Assembly (NCBI GenBank): GCA_041658245.1
Contig: JBBAAM010000009.1
Coordinates: 14,290 to 78,289, forward strand
Length of the DNA: 64,000 nt
Reading direction: 5' to 3'
DNA from: Fen-1258 sp041658245
Lineage (GTDB): Bacteria; Bacteroidota; Ignavibacteria; Ignavibacteriales; Melioribacteraceae
The notes beneath the pieces were generated by a model. That model was not told the origin of the DNA. It saw only the letters and a list, made by a program, of their open reading frames with translations, and ran no database searches. The position numbers and the translations under genes are program-made. Below are positions 63,995-64,000 of this stretch, piece after piece. How positions within the stretch are numbered: position 1 is the stretch's first letter; each line of letters starts with the position of its first letter.

Positions 63995-64000
63995 ATGATT
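63995..64000 (+). other. Possible gene start cut by the right edge
   Basis: An ATG at 63995 has GAGG five bases ahead, on the plus strand, divergent from the PpiC operon. Only two codons are inside the window, so nothing can be said about the product. Confidence 0.2.

Noticed and set aside
1..64000. CRISPR arrays, complete tRNA or rRNA genes, insertion-sequence transposases, prophage genes
   Set aside because: None was recognised on either strand. The only mobile-type signals are the short repeats and the tRNA-like fragment listed above.

Overview
The window looks like the chromosome of an Ignavibacteria/Melioribacter-type member of the Bacteroidota-Chlorobi group. It is AT-rich. Many secreted proteins end in the 'NxPNPFNPxT' sorting/FlgD-like C-terminal domain (CTD) typical of type IX-type secretion in that lineage. 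PorV-like and TonB-dependent outer-membrane proteins are present, SusD is absent, and long minus-strand operons are packed with glycoside hydrolases. TGA is used as a normal stop (for example cblS and the ROK kinase), so the genetic code is standard.

1-4.1 kb (minus strand): a compact corrinoid-precursor locus, read from the right: BtuF-like binding protein, GntR/UTRA regulator, CblT-like ECF S component, CblS-like alpha-ribazole kinase, and a tandem EcfA ATPase running off the left edge. 4.1-4.8 kb: a mostly empty gap with a strong terminator and what looks like the 3' end of a tRNA-Ser gene, a possible integration scar.

4.8-15.1 kb: a surface-polysaccharide cluster with GT4, GT9 and GT87 glycosyltransferases, two methyltransferases, two B12-binding radical SAM enzymes, a nucleotidyltransferase-fold protein and a Wzx-like flippase cut by one in-frame TGA.

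15.6-57.4 kb: a very large glucan-utilisation locus. It holds two GH144-type endo-beta-1,2-glucanases, four GH3 beta-glucosidases, a GH5, two GH16s, a GH2, two further TIM-barrel hydrolases and a CotH kinase. It also holds a CBM9-bearing surface protein, a TonB receptor with a 1,018-aa acidic surface protein and a PorV-like barrel, an MFS and an SSS sugar importer, and a ROK glucokinase. Ten of the encoded proteins carry CTDs. The likely flow is: surface binding and cleavage, outer-membrane uptake through the TonB module, periplasmic cleavage by GH3, import of glucose by MFS/SSS, and phosphorylation by ROK.

57.6-63.8 kb: an operon of SurA/PpiC chaperone, membrane-anchored sugar-binding protein without any permease, histidine kinase and NtrC-type response regulator. 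It is a plausible glucan sensor for the neighbouring locus. A related 24-base motif lies upstream of this operon and of the SSS gene, with a looser version upstream of the GH2 operon.

Other signals are dispersed hairpin repeats (one with target-site duplications), near-identical CTD DNA in two unrelated enzymes, and the 3' fragment of an esterase gene.
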